Positions 18,291 to 29,338 of a DNA stretch of 64,000 nucleotides are shown piece by piece (the stretch's first letter is position 1; the number at the start of each line of letters is the position of its first letter). The stretch lies in the NCBI RefSeq assembly GCF_900105905.1, contig NZ_FNSV01000005.1, positions 7,777,501 through 7,841,500 on the forward strand, given 5' to 3'. This DNA is from Rhodococcus koreensis (lineage in GTDB: Bacteria; Actinomycetota; Actinomycetes; Mycobacteriales; Mycobacteriaceae). Position numbers and translations under genes: made by a program. Under the pieces are notes generated by a model. It was not told the origin of the DNA. It saw only the letters and a list, made by a program, of their open reading frames with translations, and did not search any database.

Positions 18291-19745
18291 TCAGCGGTAC
18301 CGGCCCTCGCAGGCCTGCTCGCCTCCGAGCACGCCGGTGCGGAAGGCGTCGACCCGGGAGAACCCGCTCGGCACGGTCTCCCCGTTCACGTCACTGGCGG
18401 CGAGTCCGTCGGTGAGCAGTCCCGAGACCGCCTCGTCGAGGTCGCCGGGGGACAACCACACGCTGCCCTCCGCCAGGGTGGCCGGACTGGCCGGGCTCAG
18501 CGCGCTGGTGATGACACCGGACAGGCAGGCGGCCCGCAGCGCGGTCTGCGGTGAGTGCAGATCGTCGCCCCGGTCCCGCTGCAACGCCAGGGTGTACCGC
18601 GAGGCGAGCAGGACGTACGCGTTGTAGTCGCCGGTGAGCTTGGTCTGGAACAGTTCACGACGGCCCGGGCGTCCCGGTGTGCCGCGTTCGGCGAGGGCGT
18701 CGACACTGACCCCGATCGTGTTGGTGGCCGGGCAGTACGACACCGGTTCCGTCACGTCGGCGTCCGCGCAGTCGAGGTCGGCGCCGTCGAGTTGCAGCGT
18801 GGGCGGATCGCTGAGATCGAAGATCTGCTGGAACGACGTGAAGAACGCCTCGACGGACTCGTCGGTGACGGGAAGTTCGCCGTCGTCGGTGTCGTCGGCG
18901 AAGCGCTGCGGCAGATCCGCGCGCCGCGAGTCGATCTCCTTCTCGTCGATGCGCGTGCACGCTGCCGGTCCGTCCGTGAATCCGATCTGGGTGGCGGTGA
19001 CTCGTTCGAACGCCGAGCCGTGCACGTTGTCCGGATCGTTCGGGTCGGTGTCACCGATCGCCACTGCCGACGCCAGTACCTTGTTGAGGCCGTCCGACGT
19101 GTTCAGCGTGAAATGGGGCGCCTTGTCTTCCGCGATGTGCCGCATGAATGCCCCCGCGAAACAGTCGGCCTGCTGTTCCCGCACGATGCCGCCGCCCACG
19201 TTCTCGTCGGCGATTCCCGCCTTCGTCTGGACGGCGTGCCCGTACTCGTGGGCCAGCACGAAGACGGCGGCGACGATGCCGAACTTCTCCACGACCTCCG
19301 GCAGCAGCAGCGCGCGGTCCCAGCCGATGGTGTGGTCGGTGCTGCAGTAGCCGGCGTTGAGGAGTTCCTTGGTGCTGTCTCCGCAGAACCGGGGGCCGTC
19401 GGAATCCCGCGGATCCCAGGAGATCAGCTCCTCCACCGGCTCGAACGTGCGCTGGAACAGTGCCGGGAACTCGGTGCGCCAGTAACTCTCGATGTCGCTC
19501 ACCGCGTTGGCCGCCATCGTGTCGATCTCACCGCCGTCGGTGCCGGTGACGGGGAGGTCGGCGGCGGGCGCGCCCTTGCGGGCACCGCTCGGACCCGACG
19601 TGGCGTCGAGGCCCGCCACCTTGAACGGATCGTCGTAGATGGACGCGGCCTCACCGTCCACCGAACGCGTGCACCCCGACAGTACGACCGCAGTCGCGGC
19701 CAGAACGCTCACGCTCGCAGCCCACAGCCGACGTCGGGTCAGCAA
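18291..19745 (-). CDS. Putative neutral zinc metallopeptidase, lipoprotein
   Basis: 484 aa from a TTG at 19745 with GAAGG seven bases upstream. The signal peptide ends in the lipobox VLSGC at about residue 25, so it is probably anchored outside the membrane. The zinc motif HEYGH lies near 166, and REQQADCFAGA supplies a later Glu/Asp typical of the YpfJ-like neutral metallopeptidase family. Its substrate is unknown. It starts 13 bases after the glgB stop and probably belongs to the same transcript. Confidence 0.88.
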   Translation of the reverse strand: MLTRRRLWAASVSVLAATAVVLSGCTRSVDGEAASIYDDPFKVAGLDATSGPSGARKGAPAADLPVTGTDGGEIDTMAANAVSDIESYWRTEFPALFQRTFEPVEELISWDPRDSDGPRFCGDSTKELLNAGYCSTDHTIGWDRALLLPEVVEKFGIVAAVFVLAHEYGHAVQTKAGIADENVGGGIVREQQADCFAGAFMRHIAEDKAPHFTLNTSDGLNKVLASAVAIGDTDPNDPDNVHGSAFERVTATQIGFTDGPAACTRIDEKEIDSRRADLPQRFADDTDDGELPVTDESVEAFFTSFQQIFDLSDPPTLQLDGADLDCADADVTEPVSYCPATNTIGVSVDALAERGTPGRPGRRELFQTKLTGDYNAYVLLASRYTLALQRDRGDDLHSPQTALRAACLSGVITSALSPASPATLAEGSVWLSPGDLDEAVSGLLTDGLAASDVNGETVPSGFSRVDAFRTGVLGGEQACEGRYR

Positions 19746-19758
19746 GGCCGTGCCTTCA

Positions 19759-21956
<2,198 letters not shown>

Positions 21957-21957
<1 letters not shown>

Positions 21958-23975
21958 TATGTACCTCCGCGGTAGGCCAGCTTCGTTCTGGCCGGATAGG
22001 GAATCGACGGTAATGCCAGGATATGGGCCACGGCCCGCCACGGTTCGAGGCGCACGAAGTTGGTCTGCCCCCAGTGATACTGCTCCCCGGTGACCTCGTC
22101 GAGCACGGTCAGGTGGTCGTGCCAGTCGCGGCCGAGCGCCGGCATGTCCAGCCACACGTTGCCCTGCTCGGCGCCGTACGGGTTGAGATTGATCACCGTC
22201 AGCACGGCGTCGCCGGTGGTGGCGTCGAACTTGGAGTACGCGATCAGGGCGTCGTTGTCGACGTGGTGGAAATGGATGTTGCGCAACTGCTGCAGCGCCG
22301 GATGCTGCCTGCGGATCCGGTTGAGCGCGGTGATCCACGGTTCCAGGGACTCGCCGCGGGCGGCCGCTCCCTCGAAGTCACGGGGACGCAGCTGGTACTT
22401 CTCCGAGTCGAGGTACTCCTCACTGCCCGGACGCACCGGAACATGTTCGTACAGTTCGTAACCCGAGTACACGCCCCACGTGGGCGACAGGGTCGCCGCC
22501 AGCGCGGCGCGCAGCGCGAACATTCCCGGACCGCCGGTCTGCAGGCTCTCGTGCAGGATGTCCGGGGTGTTGACGAAGAGGTTGGGGCGCGCCTCGTCGG
22601 CCTTGGCGGCGATCTCCTTGCCGAACTCCGTCAACTCCCACTTGGCCGTCCGCCACGTGAAATACGTGTAGGACTGCGTGAACCCGCGGCGGGCGAGACC
22701 GTACAGTCGTGCCGGACGGGTGAACGCCTCGGACAGGAACAGGACGTCCGGATCCGACTTCTTGACCTCGGCGATCAGCCACTCCCAGAAGTCCGCCGGT
22801 TTGGTGTGCGGGTTGTCGACCCGGAAGATCTTGACGCCCGCCGCAACCCAGTGCCGCACGACCCGCAGGACCTCCGCGTAGATGCCGTCGCGGTCGTCGT
22901 CGAAGTTGACCGGGTAGATGTCCTGATACTTCTTCGGCGGGTTCTCGGCGTAGGCGATGGTGCCGTCGGGAAGGACGGTGAACCATTCCGGGTGCTTCTT
23001 CGCCCAGGGATGGTCCGGTGCGGCCTGCAGGGCCAGGTCGATCGCCACCTCCAGGTTCAGCTTCCGGGCGGCGGCGATGAACGCCTTGAAATCGCGCAGC
23101 GTCCCGAGCTCGGGATGGATGGCGTCGTGGCCGCCCTCGTCCGAGCCGATCGCCCACGGCGAACCGACGTCCTCGGGGCCCGGGGTCAGCGTGTTGTTGG
23201 GGCCCTTCCGGTTGATCTTTCCCACCGGGTGGATGGGTGGCAGGTACACCACGTCGAAACCCATCGACGCGATCCGGGGAAGCGCCGCCGCGGACGTCGC
23301 GAACGTGCCGTGCCGGGGCCTGCCGTTCTCGTCCCGGCCGCCGGTGGATCGCGGGAAGAACTCGTACCACGACCCGAACAGCGCCCGCGTGCGATCGACG
23401 AGCACGGTGTGCGCCTCGCTCTTCGTGACCAGTTCGCGCAGCGGATGCGCGCGCAGCAGTTCGGTCACGTCCGATCCGAACGCCGGAGCCACCCGCTCGG
23501 AGAGGTGACGGTCGGAACGCAGCGACGCCGCGACCCCGGTCAGTCGTGAACGGTCCCCGCGGGGGACGCCCTTCGCGGCACGCTCGAACAACCGTGCACC
23601 GATCTCGAGGTCGTTGGCCAGTTCGGCCGAACCCTGTCCCACCGCGAGCTTCGCCTCGACCGCGTGCTTCCACGTGGTGACCGGATCGCTCCAGGCCTCG
23701 ATCCGGAACGTCCAGAGACCCTCGCCGGTCGGGGTGAAGGAACCGTCGACCGTGTCGGGCACCGGACCGCTGGTCATGGGAATCCGGAACGTCGCCGAGC
23801 CGCCCGACGAAGCACTGCGCGGCCCCCGCACCGCCAGTGTGGCGGCCACGGCATCGTGACCTTCGCGCCACACGGTTGCCCGGACGGGAAACACCTCACC
23901 CACAACGGCCTTGGCGGGAAAGCGGCCGCACCCGACGTTCGGTTCCACGTCGTCGATTCCGAGTCGACCTGTCAC
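21957..23975 (-). CDS. glgE: Alpha-1,4-glucan:maltose-1-phosphate maltosyltransferase GlgE
   Basis: 672 aa, GTG start. It transfers maltose from maltose-1-phosphate to alpha-1,4-glucan, the main glucan route in mycobacteria. GH13_3 features: YLPPIHPVGKINRKG, the nucleophile Asp in KIFRVDNPHTKPADFW (about 394) and the acid/base Glu in FLSEAFTRP (about 423). The N-terminal domain S is present (residues 1-190). First gene of glgE-glgB-metallopeptidase, and divergent from glgP across 160 bases, as in M. tuberculosis Rv1326c-Rv1328. Confidence 0.97.
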
Positions 23976-24122
23976 ACTGGGCTCCGTTCCATAGCCGGAA
24001 GTTGCCGGCGGCTCGTGGGCTGGGCCGCCCGTTCAACCGTAGTGGAGTCGACCGGTTCCTGTCCGTATTGGAGATCTGACGCGCACCCGGCCCGACACGG
24101 CGCGACGACGCCCGCAGTGCGT

Positions 24123-24128
24123 TATCGT
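24123..24128 (+). promoter_or_regulatory. -10 element, leaderless glgP transcript
   Basis: TATCGT, then 7 bases, then GTG 24136, in the 160-base glgE/glgP divergent region, which otherwise shows no gene. Confidence 0.45.
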
Positions 24129-24135
24129 TCGCGAG

Positions 24136-26733
24136 GTGAAAGCCTTGCGTCGGTTCACTGTCCGAGCCCACCTTCCGGAGCGGCTCGCTGCCCTCGGTCC
24201 GCTGTCCACCAATCTTCGCTGGTCGTGGCATCCGGCCACGCAGGAACTGTTCGGATTGCTGGACGAGGACCTGTGGCGGCAGGTGCAGTTCGACCCGGTC
24301 CGGATGCTCGGTGAGGTCGATCCCGCCCGCCTGGACGAACTGGCCGAGGACGTCGCGTTCCTGGCCCGGCTCGACGCCGCGGCCGCCGACCTCGACGACT
24401 ACCTGTCCCGGCCCCGCTGGTACCAGAACCAGCAGGCCAAGGGAGTGTCGCTGGACGGCGGGATCGCATATTTCTCAATGGAGTTCGGGGTCAGCGAAGT
24501 GCTGCCCAACTACTCCGGCGGCCTCGGAATTCTCGCCGGCGACCACCTGAAGGCGGCATCCGATCTGGGACTGCCGCTGATCGGTGTCGGGTTGTTGTAC
24601 CGCTCGGGATACTTCCGGCAGTCGCTGACCGCGGACGGCTGGCAGGCCGAGCACTACCCGCCGCACGACCCGCAGGGCCTGCCGCTGCGCCTGCTCACCG
24701 AGTCCGGGCCGCAGTCGTCCGACGGGGCGCCCGTCCTCGTGCACGTCGCGGTACCCGGCGGGCGGGTGCTGCGCGCCCGCGTGTGGATCGCCCAGGTGGG
24801 GCGCGTCCCGCTGCTGCTGCTCGACTCCGACATCGCGGAGAACGACGCCGAGATGCGGGGCGTCACCGACCGCCTGTACGGCGGCGACCAGGACCACCGC
24901 ATCAAACAGGAGATCCTCGCCGGCATCGGCGGCGTCCGCGCGGTGCGCGCCTACACCCACGCCTACGGCCTGCCCGATCCCGCCGTCTTCCACATGAACG
25001 AAGGTCATGCCGGTTTCCTCGGCATCGAGCGGATCCGCGAACTGGTCACCACCGGCGGGCTCGACTTCGACGAGGCGCTGGCCACGGTCCGCGCCGGCAC
25101 CGTCTTCACGACCCACACCCCCGTTCCCGCGGGAATCGACCGGTTCCCGGCCGACCTCGTGCGGCACTACTTCGGCGGCGACAACGGGGCGAACGAATCG
25201 TCCCTGCTGCCGGGGCTGACGATCGACCGGATCCTCGGACTCGGCCGCGAATCGGATCCGTCCGTGTTCAACATGGCCCACATGGGCCTGCGTCTCGGGC
25301 AGCGAGCGAACGGTGTGTCCAAGCTGCACGGCATCGTCAGCCGGGAGATGTTCCAGCCGCTGTGGCAGGGCTTCGACGCCGGAGAGGTGCCGATCGGCTC
25401 GGTCACCAACGGTGTCCACGCGCCCACCTGGGCCGCACCCGAATGGATCGATCTCGCCACCCGCATCCTCGGCCCCGAACTGGTCGAGGAGGCCCGCGGC
25501 TGGGAGCGGCTGCAGGATCTGTCCGCCGAGGAACTGTGGGCGACCCGCAACGCGCTGCGCGGAAAACTCGTCGAGGAGGTGCGCCGGCGGGTCCGGGCGT
25601 CCTGGATCGAACGCGGCGCGACGTCCGCCGAACTCGGCTGGACGAACGAGGTGTTCGACCCGAACGTGCTCACCGTCGGCTTCGCCCGGCGCGTGCCCAC
25701 CTACAAGCGTCTGACGCTGATGCTGCGCGACCCCGAACGGCTGCGGGCACTGCTCCTCGACGAGGAGCGTCCGGTACAGCTCGTGGTCGCCGGGAAGAGT
25801 CACCCCGCCGACGACGGCGGCAAAGCCCTCATCCAGCAGGTCGTGCGGTTCGCCGACGCCGCCGACGTCCGGCACCGCATCACCTTCCTCCCCGACTACG
25901 ACATGTCGATGGCGCGGTACCTCTACTGGGGTTGCGACGTGTGGCTCAACAACCCGCTGCGCCCGCTCGAAGCGTGCGGCACGTCGGGGATGAAGTCGGC
26001 GCTCAACGGCGGACTGAACCTGTCGATCCGCGACGGCTGGTGGGACGAGATGTTCGACGGCGAGAACGGCTGGGCCATCCCGACCGCGGACGGCGTCGTC
26101 GACGAGACCCGGCGCGACGACCTCGAGGCCAGCGCGCTGTACGAACTGCTCGAGCGCGCCGTCCTGCCGAGGTTCTACGACCGCGCGGACGGACTGCCGG
26201 TGCGCTGGGTGGAGATGGTGCGTCACACGCTGCAGAATCTGGGCCCCAAGGTGCTCGCGTCGCGGATGGTGCGCGACTACGCCGTCCAGTACTACGCGCC
26301 CGCGGCCGCATCGGCTCGGACGGTGGCGGCGGCGAACTTTGCCGGCGCCCGCGAACTCGCCGCGTTCCGTCGACGCGTCGAGGCGGCATGGCCTGCGGTG
26401 ACGGTCCTGCAGGTCGACGGCGCGGGGCTGCCCGACACCCCCGAGATCGGAGCGAATCTGGTGCTCCGCGCCCGTATCCGCCTCGGTGAACTGTCCGTCG
26501 ACGACGTCACCGTGCAGGCCGTGATCGGCAAGGCCGGACCGGACGAGGAGCTCACCGACATCGTCACGGTCCCGATGACGCACTCGGCGTCGGACGAGTC
26601 GGGGGAGTTGTTCGTCGCCGACCTGGCGCTGCCGCTGTCCGGCTCGGTCGGGTACACGGTGCGGGTGCTTCCGCACCACGATCTGCTCGTCGATCCGTCG
26701 GAACTGGGCCTGGTGACGGTGCCGAACCCCTGA
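24136..26733 (+). CDS. glgP: Alpha-glucan (glycogen) phosphorylase GlgP
   Basis: 865 aa, GTG start. It releases glucose-1-phosphate from alpha-glucan ends. It is of the actinobacterial long type with a DUF3417 N-terminal domain (RRFTVRAHLPERLAALGPLS). The GT35 core is evident: YFSMEFGVSEVLPNYSGGLG near 115, HMNEGHAGFLG, TVFTTHTPVPAG, and the phosphate/PLP region LEACGTSGMKSALNGGLNLS near 620. Opposite strand to glgE-glgB, so synthesis and breakdown genes share one control region. Confidence 0.96.
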   Translation: MKALRRFTVRAHLPERLAALGPLSTNLRWSWHPATQELFGLLDEDLWRQVQFDPVRMLGEVDPARLDELAEDVAFLARLDAAAADLDDYLSRPRWYQNQQAKGVSLDGGIAYFSMEFGVSEVLPNYSGGLGILAGDHLKAASDLGLPLIGVGLLYRSGYFRQSLTADGWQAEHYPPHDPQGLPLRLLTESGPQSSDGAPVLVHVAVPGGRVLRARVWIAQVGRVPLLLLDSDIAENDAEMRGVTDRLYGGDQDHRIKQEILAGIGGVRAVRAYTHAYGLPDPAVFHMNEGHAGFLGIERIRELVTTGGLDFDEALATVRAGTVFTTHTPVPAGIDRFPADLVRHYFGGDNGANESSLLPGLTIDRILGLGRESDPSVFNMAHMGLRLGQRANGVSKLHGIVSREMFQPLWQGFDAGEVPIGSVTNGVHAPTWAAPEWIDLATRILGPELVEEARGWERLQDLSAEELWATRNALRGKLVEEVRRRVRASWIERGATSAELGWTNEVFDPNVLTVGFARRVPTYKRLTLMLRDPERLRALLLDEERPVQLVVAGKSHPADDGGKALIQQVVRFADAADVRHRITFLPDYDMSMARYLYWGCDVWLNNPLRPLEACGTSGMKSALNGGLNLSIRDGWWDEMFDGENGWAIPTADGVVDETRRDDLEASALYELLERAVLPRFYDRADGLPVRWVEMVRHTLQNLGPKVLASRMVRDYAVQYYAPAAASARTVAAANFAGARELAAFRRRVEAAWPAVTVLQVDGAGLPDTPEIGANLVLRARIRLGELSVDDVTVQAVIGKAGPDEELTDIVTVPMTHSASDESGELFVADLALPLSGSVGYTVRVLPHHDLLVDPSELGLVTVPNP

Positions 26734-26773
26734 CCGGCTCCACTGCGCCGGCCCGGGTTCGTCCCGGCACGGT

Positions 26774-28366
26774 TTACGGGCCGACGTCCCGGCGCCGGAA
26801 GCCGGCGACGCCGGCGAGGAACAGGGCCGCCGCCAGAATCAGCAGAACGGCGAGGGGGGCGGCCGCGAAGCTTTCGGCAGGCAGCGCCGGCGTGTAGTGG
26901 AAGGGGGAGAGAATCCCGAACCAGTCCGGGAGGACCTCCCCGAACATTCCGGCGACGAGAACGTAGCCCACGAACGCCCAAAGAGCCGGTAGCGCGCGAG
27001 GGATCAGCCCGTAGACGGCCGCGCACGATCCGACGATCACGAGCACTGCCGGCACCGTGTTCAGGGCCGCGCCGGTCAACCGGCCGAGCGCGCCCGCATC
27101 GGACAGCGTGAACGCCGCGGTGATCCCCATGCCGACCCCGGCCATCACTGCGATCGCGACGGCCGCGGCCGCGATGACGACCAGCTGGCCACCGAGCCAC
27201 CGCGCCCGCGACACGGGGGTGGCCAGTGCCTCCTCGGCGCGACCGGACGATTCCTCCGAGCGGATCGACACGACGGCACCGACGGCGTACATCGCGGCCA
27301 TCACCACCAGGAACACCAGATACAGGGCGAACGCGCCGTCGGCGGCCGCCGCGGCGCCACCCGGCAGCAGCTGTGCGAGATCGGGATCCTGTCCGATGAA
27401 ATCGCTGATCTGCCTGCCGAGGGAACCGATGGGCAGCGACAGAGCGAACACGCCGACACCCCAGGCGAGGATCTGGCCGCGCTGCTGGCGCGCCGCGAGC
27501 GCAGTGACTCCGGTGAGGCGGGGGGACGCCTCGGCGCGCCCGCCCCGCGGCGGGAGGAGTCCCGCCCCGACGTCTCGGCGACCGATGGCGCCATACGCGC
27601 AGATGACGGTCAGCGCCGCCGCGACGACGCCGATCAGCAACGGCCACCATCGTTCGTCGACGTACGCGCGGGTGGCCTGCGACCAGCCGATCGGCGACAC
27701 CCACGTCAGGAGGCTCCCGCTGTGTCCCTGCTGCACGTCGCCCACCGCCCGAAGCAGGTACGCGACGACGACCGCGCAGATTCCGGCACCGCTTGCCGCG
27801 CGGGCGTGTTCGGTGAGCTGCGACGCCAGCGCCGACAGCGCAGTGAACACCAGACCCACGACCAGCACACCCGCCGACATGTTCAGCGAACCCACCGGAG
27901 GCAGACCCACGGCGAGCAACCCGATGACCAGCAGCAGCGCGACGAACACATTGGCGAGGGCCGCCGAGATCAGTCCCGCCGTGATTCCCGCGTACCGCCC
28001 GACGACGCCGGCGCGCACCAGTTCCGCGCGCCCGGTCTCCTCCTCCGTCCGCAGATGCCGCGTCACCAGCAGCACCGACATGATCGCCACGGCCACCATC
28101 GTCATGCCGGCGATCTCGTTGGCGACCATCGCACCCAGCGTGTAGTCGTCCAGGCCGTAGCCCGGCCCGGCAAGGGCGGTGGCGGCCGGGGACGAGATGA
28201 GTTCGGCACGGGCCTGCCGGGATTCGGCGGTCGGGTAGATGGTGGAGTAACTCGACGCGAGCAGGACGGTGAGACCGGCCACCGCGACCGTCCACACCGG
28301 AATCCGGACCCGGTCGGTGCGCACCGCCAGTTCGGCGAGCACACCCGTCCCGCTCAGCTGACTCAC
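26774..28366 (-). CDS. ABC-2 type exporter, membrane subunit
   Basis: 530 aa with about 12 hydrophobic helices in two repeated halves of six, the layout of the large exporters often labelled polyketide or antibiotic efflux permeases. It ends in RRRDVGP after a last helix. Its start overlaps the ATPase stop by four bases (ATGA). Substrate unknown; the pair has no adjacent biosynthetic genes. It converges on glgP. Confidence 0.87.
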   Translation of the reverse strand: MSQLSGTGVLAELAVRTDRVRIPVWTVAVAGLTVLLASSYSTIYPTAESRQARAELISSPAATALAGPGYGLDDYTLGAMVANEIAGMTMVAVAIMSVLLVTRHLRTEEETGRAELVRAGVVGRYAGITAGLISAALANVFVALLLVIGLLAVGLPPVGSLNMSAGVLVVGLVFTALSALASQLTEHARAASGAGICAVVVAYLLRAVGDVQQGHSGSLLTWVSPIGWSQATRAYVDERWWPLLIGVVAAALTVICAYGAIGRRDVGAGLLPPRGGRAEASPRLTGVTALAARQQRGQILAWGVGVFALSLPIGSLGRQISDFIGQDPDLAQLLPGGAAAAADGAFALYLVFLVVMAAMYAVGAVVSIRSEESSGRAEEALATPVSRARWLGGQLVVIAAAAVAIAVMAGVGMGITAAFTLSDAGALGRLTGAALNTVPAVLVIVGSCAAVYGLIPRALPALWAFVGYVLVAGMFGEVLPDWFGILSPFHYTPALPAESFAAAPLAVLLILAAALFLAGVAGFRRRDVGP

Positions 28367-29283
28367 TGCGACCGTCCGATCCCGAGCGCCTCGACCTCGT
28401 CGCGGTACTCGCGGAGGAACAGGTCCTCCAACGTCGGCGGGTTGGCGGTGATCGAGACGATGCCCAGCCCCGTCAACGTGGTCATGACCGGGTCGATCTG
28501 ATCGGAATCGACGTCGAACGTCACCGTGTTCGCGTCCTCACCCTTCTGCAGGTTGTGCACACCGGGGACGTTCCCGATCGGATTGGGCTTGATCCGGGTG
28601 GTCGCCGTCACCGTCGTCCGGGTGAGATGCCGCAGCTCGGACAATGTTCCCGCCTGCACCGTCCTCCCCGCCCGGATGATGGTCACGGCGTGGCACAGCG
28701 CATCCACCTCGGCGAGGATGTGGCTGGACAGCAGCACCGTGCGTCCGCCGCGCGCGAATTCGGTGATGCACTCCTGAAACACCGCCTCCATCAACGGGTC
28801 CAGGCCCGACGTCGGCTCGTCGAGGATGAGGAGTTCGGTGTCGGCGGCGAGCGCGGCCACGAGGGCGACCTTCTGCCGGTTGCCCTTCGAATAGGTGCGG
28901 CCCTTCCGGGTGGGGTCGAGTTCGAACCGCTCGATCAGCGACGCGCGCCGCGCCGGATCGAGTCCGCCGCGCAGTCGCCCGAGAAGGTCGATCGCCTCGC
29001 CGCCGGACAGGTTGGGCCACAGGTTCACTTCGCCCGGCACATAGGCGAGCCGCCGATGCACGGGTACGGAATCACGCCACGGATCGGAACCGAGAACGGA
29101 CGCCGAACCCCCGTCGGCGCGCAGCAGACCGAGGAGCACCCGGATGGTCGTGGACTTGCCCGCGCCGTTGGGTCCGAGGAATCCGTGCACCTCGCCCGGC
29201 TTCACCTCCAGGTCGAGGCCGTCGAGGGCGAGCACTTCACCGAACTTCTTGGTGAGTCCGCGGACTGAGATCGCAAGGTCCAT
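28363..29283 (-). CDS. ABC exporter ATP-binding subunit
   Basis: 306 aa from ATG 29283 (MDLAISVRGL), fixed by TATGCT six bases upstream. Walker A is GPNGAGKSTT (about 38-47), the signature is YSKGNRQKVALVA (degenerate, with SKGN in place of LSGGQ), Walker B is ELLILDEPTSGLDP, and the switch His is in LLSSHIL. The C-terminal 90 residues are a regulatory extension. It powers the membrane subunit encoded downstream. Confidence 0.92.
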   Translation of the reverse strand: MDLAISVRGLTKKFGEVLALDGLDLEVKPGEVHGFLGPNGAGKSTTIRVLLGLLRADGGSASVLGSDPWRDSVPVHRRLAYVPGEVNLWPNLSGGEAIDLLGRLRGGLDPARRASLIERFELDPTRKGRTYSKGNRQKVALVAALAADTELLILDEPTSGLDPLMEAVFQECITEFARGGRTVLLSSHILAEVDALCHAVTIIRAGRTVQAGTLSELRHLTRTTVTATTRIKPNPIGNVPGVHNLQKGEDANTVTFDVDSDQIDPVMTTLTGLGIVSITANPPTLEDLFLREYRDEVEALGIGRSQ

Positions 29284-29289
29284 CGGTCG

Positions 29290-29295
29290 AGCATA
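29290..29295 (-). promoter_or_regulatory. -10 element, leaderless ABC ATPase transcript
   Basis: TATGCT on the minus strand, then 6 bases, then ATG 29283, in the 55-base gap after dinG. Confidence 0.45.
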
Positions 29296-29338
29296 GGTGC
29301 GCACCGATCCGCTGTCCGACTCAGTGCGGAGCAGCGTT

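Noticed and set aside
26774..29283. Antibiotic biosynthesis cluster with the first ABC exporter
   Set aside because: No biosynthetic genes are nearby; flanks are conserved housekeeping genes.
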